64,000 nucleotides of DNA from Clostridiaceae bacterium (GTDB lineage Bacteria > Bacillota > Clostridia > Lachnospirales > Lachnospiraceae). Each line of letters starts with the position of its first letter. Positions within the stretch are counted from its first letter, which is position 1. The stretch lies in assembly GCA_910574345.1 (NCBI GenBank), contig CAJSZV010000001.1, positions 404,772-468,771 of the forward strand, in the 5' to 3' direction. Shown here piece by piece: positions 60,493 to 64,000 of this stretch. The position numbers were made by a program, and so were the translations under genes. The notes below the pieces were generated by a model. The model made no database searches and was not told where the DNA came from. It saw only the letters and a program-made list of their open reading frames with translations.

Positions 60493-61442
60493 CAGGAAAC
60501 GGAAACATTGTAAAGCGGTTTTTAAAGGATGCGTCAGAGGTGGAGACAGTGAAGACAATATCCATCTGTGTGCGGGAACAGAGCCGGCATAAGGGCGAGG
60601 AACTGGCTCTTGCCTACGGCATGGAAGCCTGCACGGATTATGAGGAATTTCTGGGACGTGAGGATATGGATGCAGTCTATATAGGACTTATCAATACCCA
60701 GCACTATCCCTATGCCAGACAGGCACTTTTGGCGGGAAAACATGTGATCTGTGAGAAGCCTCTGACCGTCACATGGGATGAGGCAAAGGAACTGGCCGAC
60801 TTAGCCAGGGAGAGAGGACTCTTCTTGTGGGAGGCATTTAAGCTGCCTTTCAATCCCGCAGTCTTGGCGGTGAAAAAGCATATAGACAGACTGGGGCCTG
60901 TCCGACTTGTACAGTGCAGCTACTGCCGGACGGGAAAAGTCTATGAGGAGTATCTGCAGGGAGCTGTCCGCCCCGTGCTTGATCCCAAGTGTGCCGGGGG
61001 AAGTCTGTATGACGTGAATGTATACAATCTTCATTTTGCAGTGTGGCTTTTTGGAAAGCCGGAAGGAGCAGAGTATTTTACGGCCCACAAGGGATTCAAT
61101 GGTGCGGATACTTCCGGCACTGCAATTCTTCGGTATCCTGGCTTTCAGGCGGTCTGCACGGCGGCTATGGACTGCGGCGGTGAGAATTTCTCCATGGTGC
61201 AGGGGGAAAAGGGATGGATCAAGGTGGAGGGGCCTGTAAGTTCCTGTCTGCGGGCTGTGCTGAATGCAGGCGGCATGACAGAGATCATCGGTGAGAACCC
61301 GGAGAAAGGGCGGCTGAAGCCGGAGATCACGGAGTTTGCCAGGCAATTTCACGAAGGGGATTATAAAACCTGCTATGAGACTCTGGAACACAGCCTGACG
61401 GTCATGGAAGTGCTGGAGCAGTGCAGAAAGGGAGTATCTTAA
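60477..61442 (+). CDS. Gfo/Idh/MocA-family oxidoreductase
   Basis: 321 residues from ATG 60477 with AGAAAGAGG upstream. An N-terminal Rossmann fold (MRIGVTGNGNIVKRFL) is followed by the family motif HVICEKPLTVTWDEAK, whose Lys is in the active site, and a C-terminal GFO-type beta-sheet domain (about residues 125-310) with DVNVYNLHFAVWLFG. It is an NAD(P)-dependent sugar or inositol dehydrogenase-like enzyme; substrate unknown. Confidence 0.85.
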   Translation: MRIGVTGNGNIVKRFLKDASEVETVKTISICVREQSRHKGEELALAYGMEACTDYEEFLGREDMDAVYIGLINTQHYPYARQALLAGKHVICEKPLTVTWDEAKELADLARERGLFLWEAFKLPFNPAVLAVKKHIDRLGPVRLVQCSYCRTGKVYEEYLQGAVRPVLDPKCAGGSLYDVNVYNLHFAVWLFGKPEGAEYFTAHKGFNGADTSGTAILRYPGFQAVCTAAMDCGGENFSMVQGEKGWIKVEGPVSSCLRAVLNAGGMTEIIGENPEKGRLKPEITEFARQFHEGDYKTCYETLEHSLTVMEVLEQCRKGVS

Positions 61443-61580
61443 AGGCAGGTGAAGGAAGAGGAAACAGGCCTGGAAAGAATCCGGACAGGAGCTTTGAAAA
61501 TTGATGCATTTCAAAAAACACGAATAATATTATATTTTTTGGAGAAATTATAATGTGACAATAAAAAAGGAGGCCGTCTT

Positions 61581-61787
61581 ATGAACAAAGCATTAGATAT
61601 TGCGGCGCTGACAATCAGCATAATCGGCGCTATAAACTGGGGACTCATTGGTTTCTTTGATTTTAATCTGGTTGGTTTTGCTCTTGGAGCCGGCTGGATG
61701 TCACGAATTATTTATGCAGTAGTTGGGTTATGCGGATTGTATCTGCTGACCTTTTACGCAAATGTGGGAAGGCGGTCTGAGTCCTAA
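61581..61787 (+). CDS. DUF378 small membrane protein
   Basis: 68 residues from ATG 61581 with AAAAAAGGAGG upstream. Two membrane helices are seen, with the family pattern ISIIGAINWGLIGFFDFNLV and IYAVVGLCGLYLL. Members are widespread in Firmicutes (YuzA type) and have no known function. A TATAAT at 61549-61554 probably serves as its -10. A strong terminator follows. Confidence 0.85.
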   Translation: MNKALDIAALTISIIGAINWGLIGFFDFNLVGFALGAGWMSRIIYAVVGLCGLYLLTFYANVGRRSES

Positions 61788-61809
61788 CCATATTTATGCA
61801 CAAAAGGAA

Positions 61810-61870
61810 GAATCCTGCTGGAAGCAAAGCCATAGTCATGTGCGGCTTTCAGCGGGATTCTTCTTTTTTA
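61810..61870 (+). terminator. Terminator after the DUF378 gene
   Basis: GAATCCTGCTGGAAGC (61810-61825) pairs with GCTTTCAGCGGGATTC (61845-61860) with G-T pairs and one mismatch, followed by TTCTTTTTT. Confidence 0.8.
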
Positions 61871-61872
61871 GC

Positions 61873-61915
61873 GCAACTGTGCCCGCGGCAAAAAACGGGC
61901 ACAGTTGCGGCTTTT
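61873..61915 (+). terminator. Second strong hairpin, 13-bp perfect stem
   Basis: GCAACTGTGCCCG (61873-61885) and CGGGCACAGTTGC (61896-61908) pair perfectly around a 10-base A-rich loop, then GGCTTTT. It follows the previous terminator within three bases and overlaps the beginning of the PTS fragment. Confidence 0.75.
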
Positions 61916-62195
61916 AATAAGCTGTACTTCCGGCATTACTTCTTCCTATTTTGCCTATACCATGAAAAATGCTATGAACAAGGCAGGCCTGGAAATCATC
62001 ATAAACGCTGGCAGCATAACGGAAATCCATAAAATTCACAGTCAGTACGACTATATTTTTCTGGCGCCTCAGGTGGCATATGCTCTGCCTGAATACAGGA
62101 AAAAATACGGAGATTAAGTCATAAAAGTAGACAGCAGGGACTCTGCCAGCTATGATGTGAACAAAATTATGAACCGCCTTCTGGCATGTTCCTGA
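61905..62195 (+). pseudogene. PTS lactose/cellobiose-type EIIB fragment
   Basis: The frame reads LLISCTSGITSSYFAYTMK...SQYDYIFLAPQVAYALPEYR, an EIIB fold with the phosphorylated Cys in SCTSG. A TAA at 62115-62117 interrupts it, and the same frame continues VIKVDSRDSASYDVNKIM to 62195. The start is embedded in the terminator hairpin and has no ribosome site, so it is not expected to be expressed. Confidence 0.65.
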
Positions 62196-62221
62196 AATGT
62201 GATGGATTTTTCGGAAATTTG

Positions 62222-62230
62222 TGATATACT
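62222..62230 (+). promoter_or_regulatory. Extended -10 promoter of the aldo/keto reductase gene
   Basis: TGA-TATACT (62222-62230), an extended -10, 66 bases before the start codon at 62296. No clear -35 is seen. Confidence 0.45.
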
Positions 62231-62295
62231 AAACAGAACACAACATATGGTGAATGCGGAAGAAAATGATCATGAATGAAGAAGGAGGATGGTAA

Positions 62296-63216
62296 ATGAA
62301 GAGCGTAAACTGGGGAAGCAGCGGGCAGAAGGTGCCGGCTATTGCCGTGGGATGCATGAGAATGAGCAGAGTTCCTTTTGAACAGGTGACAGAGCTTGTG
62401 GATACTGCCATAGAAAGGGGAGTGAATTTTTTTGACCATGCGGATATCTACGGAAAAGGAGAATGTGAAGAGATATTCGCCAGAGCCGTGAAGGAATGCA
62501 GACGGAAGAGGGAGGATGTGTTTATCCAGTCAAAATGCGGAATCGTGCCGGGCAGAATGTATGATTTTTCCAAAGAACATATTGTGGAATCGGTGAACGG
62601 TTCCTTAAAGAGACTGAAGACGGATTATCTGGATGCCCTGCTGCTGCACAGACCTGATGCTCTCTGTGAGCCGGAGGAAGTGGCGGCGGCCTTTGATGAA
62701 TTGGAGCGTTCCGGAAAGGTGCGTTACTTTGGCGTGTCCAATCACACGCCTATGCAGATCGAATTGCTGAAGAAATACGTAAAGCAGCCGGTTATGGCCA
62801 ACCAGATGCAGTTTGGAGCAGCCCATGCTTCCATGATCCGAAGCGGTATGGAAGCGAACATGATGAGTGACGGTGCCGTGAATCGGGATGGAGGAATTAT
62901 GGATTACTGCCGTGTGCACGACATTACCATGCAGGCATGGTCGCCGTTTCAGTACGGTATGTTTGAGGGGGTATTCCTGGGAAGCGACAAGTTCAGGGCG
63001 CTGAATGACAAGATTCATGAAATTGCAGAGAAGTATGGAGTGACGGATACAGTCATCGCAGTGGCATGGATACTGCGCCACCCGGCCGATATGCAGGTTC
63101 TGTCGGGAACTATGACCTTGTCCCGGTTTGAAGATATCTTAAAAGCCCTTGATATACGCCTTACCAGGGAAGAATGGTATGCCGTCTATCTGGCAGCAGG
63201 CAATATTCTGCCGTAA
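62296..63216 (+). CDS. Aldo/keto reductase (YdhF-like)
   Basis: 306 residues from ATG 62296 with GAAGGAGGA upstream. The tetrad appears as Asp/Ile/Tyr in FFDHADIYGKGECEE, Lys in VFIQSKCGI and His in LLLHRPDALCEPEEV. The C-terminal cofactor region is ADMQVLSGTMTLSRFEDILKA. The ordering and FDHADIYG motif fit the YdhF-type branch. It stands alone behind its own promoter. Confidence 0.88.
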   Translation: MKSVNWGSSGQKVPAIAVGCMRMSRVPFEQVTELVDTAIERGVNFFDHADIYGKGECEEIFARAVKECRRKREDVFIQSKCGIVPGRMYDFSKEHIVESVNGSLKRLKTDYLDALLLHRPDALCEPEEVAAAFDELERSGKVRYFGVSNHTPMQIELLKKYVKQPVMANQMQFGAAHASMIRSGMEANMMSDGAVNRDGGIMDYCRVHDITMQAWSPFQYGMFEGVFLGSDKFRALNDKIHEIAEKYGVTDTVIAVAWILRHPADMQVLSGTMTLSRFEDILKALDIRLTREEWYAVYLAAGNILP

Positions 63217-63240
63217 ATAAGGAAGAAGCGGTGTCCGCGG

Positions 63241-63447
63241 ATGGGGCACCGCTTTTGCATAATGGCAGAAGAGGATAGGAAAAGGCTGGAGCCCTTTGCG
63301 CCTTACCTGCAGGAAGCGTTTCCTGAATTAAGAGAGACAAAGGGCATCATGAAACCGGGACCGGGTGAGATTCCGGCGTCGAAGAACTTTTTGAAATTTG
63401 CCAAACAGAAGGAGATAGCTGCCCTTTCACTGATATTAGGATTCTGA
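63241..63447 (+). pseudogene. D-serine ammonia-lyase (DsdA-like) N-terminal fragment
   Basis: About 60 codons read MAEEDRKRLEPFAPYLQEAFPELRETKGI, resembling the conserved N-terminus of D-serine dehydratase (RFAPYI..VFPET...GIIESPL), then diverge and stop. The PLP-binding part (PISGSIKARGG) is missing. The assignment is from memory of the family. Confidence 0.5.
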
Positions 63448-63490
63448 AATAATCAATTCAATCCGGCATCGGTTCAGTTCGTCTCCTACT

Positions 63491-63830
63491 TCAGCCGGAA
63501 GCTGATTTTCCGCGGATATAGTCGGCGATAAAAGCGCTGTTGGTAATAATGATCAGGTCTTTTTTGGAAGATGTGAGTTCTTGTGCCAAAAGGGCGCAGC
63601 AGCTTCCGCTTTCGATCATCAAAGTGTCCCCGTCGGAGATCAGCTCTGCGGCACATTTTGCGATCTTTTGTTTGGCCTCATAATGGTAGGCAATGCGTCC
63701 GTGGAGGTTGTCCGTACTTCTTAAATTTGTTCTTAACAAGGATTTTCAAGATGGCTTCCAGATATTTCTCCGAGATCCCCTGTCTCTCGGCTGTCTTTCG
63801 CAGCGGGATATAACCTTCCGCCTGAACATC
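63491..63830 (-). pseudogene. Rrf2-like and DeoR-like regulator fragments joined head to tail
   Basis: On the minus strand, 63826 down to about 63740 reads GYIPLRKTAERQGISEKYLE...LKILVKNKF, the winged helix of Rrf2-type regulators. Directly after it, from about 63735 to 63491, a DeoR-type sensor fragment reads AKQKIAKCAAELISDGDTLMIESGS...LIIITNSAFIADYI. Neither has its start, and the DeoR part ends early. Two unrelated regulator fragments have been fused by deletion. Confidence 0.6.
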
Positions 63831-63919
63831 ATATCATCCGATAGCTAAAAAACAACGGAAAAATCATAGCAAAAAGATGGATAAAGGGTTATACTCCCGT
63901 TTTCGACACTTAAAAAATT

Positions 63920-63967
63920 TAAAAGAGAAGAATCCCCGCATAAATACAGGGTTTTCTTCTCTTTTTG
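63920..63967. terminator. Bidirectional terminator near the window end
   Basis: AAAAGAGAAGAA (63921-63932) pairs with TTCTTCTCTTTT (63954-63965), with CCC/GGG inside and T/A tracts on both sides. Confidence 0.7.
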
Positions 63968-64000
63968 TATCTAAAACATGTTGTATGGAATCCCTAGCCG

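Noticed and set aside
1..64000. CRISPR arrays, rRNA genes or an intact prophage
   Set aside because: No regularly spaced repeats, rRNA sequence or phage structural genes were seen; the only recombinase fits a local inversion switch.

Overview
The window looks like a chromosomal segment of an anaerobic Firmicute, most likely a Lachnospiraceae or Clostridium-cluster gut bacterium. The grounds are the Gram-positive PolC, the pyrH-frr-uppS-cdsA-dxr-rseP-ispG-polC gene order, AGGAGG ribosome sites, lipoboxes, sigma-A promoters that often carry an extended -10 (TGnTATAAT), and many relatives known from that family. No species can be named from the sequence.

Layout. 1-7.5 kb: a same-strand run of mostly unrecognised genes, including a PD-(D/E)XK-like protein, two pairs of diverged paralogues (one member with a FliG-C-like end), a winged-helix protein and an RNase J-like beta-CASP hydrolase. 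7.5-9.3 kb: an AT-rich insert with a HipA-like kinase and an RpiB-like isomerase; a fossil of the hydrolase gene's 3' end lies on its far side. 9.4-11.2 kb: an Lsa-type ABC-F ribosome-protection gene behind a leader with a 3-codon uORF and a terminator. 11.2-13.5 kb: small proteins, a BI-1 membrane protein and a SprA-like metalloprotease. 13.8-16.3 kb: a preQ1-I riboswitch and attenuator ahead of a queuine-salvage operon (queK-qrtT-queL). 16.3-21.8 kb: a LysR regulator divergent from a cysteine desulfidase-like gene, then aroD, an S10 peptidase and an MBL protein. 21.8-32.6 kb: the conserved core of nucleotide, ribosome-recycling, isoprenoid, phospholipid, membrane-protease and replication genes. 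33-37.8 kb: a BMP-type nucleoside ABC importer. 37.9-38.2 kb: three tRNAs (Pro-CGG, Glu-CTC, Thr-CGT). 40.1-44.4 kb: a hybrid histidine kinase phosphorelay with two stand-alone receivers and a CheX-like protein.

44.5-64 kb is accessory DNA rich in gene remnants. Its main feature is a predicted phase-variation switch at 46851-47131. Two inverted 20-bp sites, each itself built as AACAGA-8 bp-TCTGTT, flank a promoter and a bidirectional terminator. The segment sits between a GtrII-type glucosyltransferase gene and a tyrosine recombinase gene. As sequenced, the promoter faces away from the glucosyltransferase (predicted OFF); inversion would point it at that gene. A shrunken second GtrII copy lies downstream. 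The region also holds broken LysR, LeuC-like, Rpn-like, IS30, GH1, Gfo/Idh, PTS IIB, DsdA, DeoR and Rrf2 fragments, an AraC-ClpP pair, and a redox cluster with a lipoprotein aldo/keto reductase and a lipoprotein flavodoxin.
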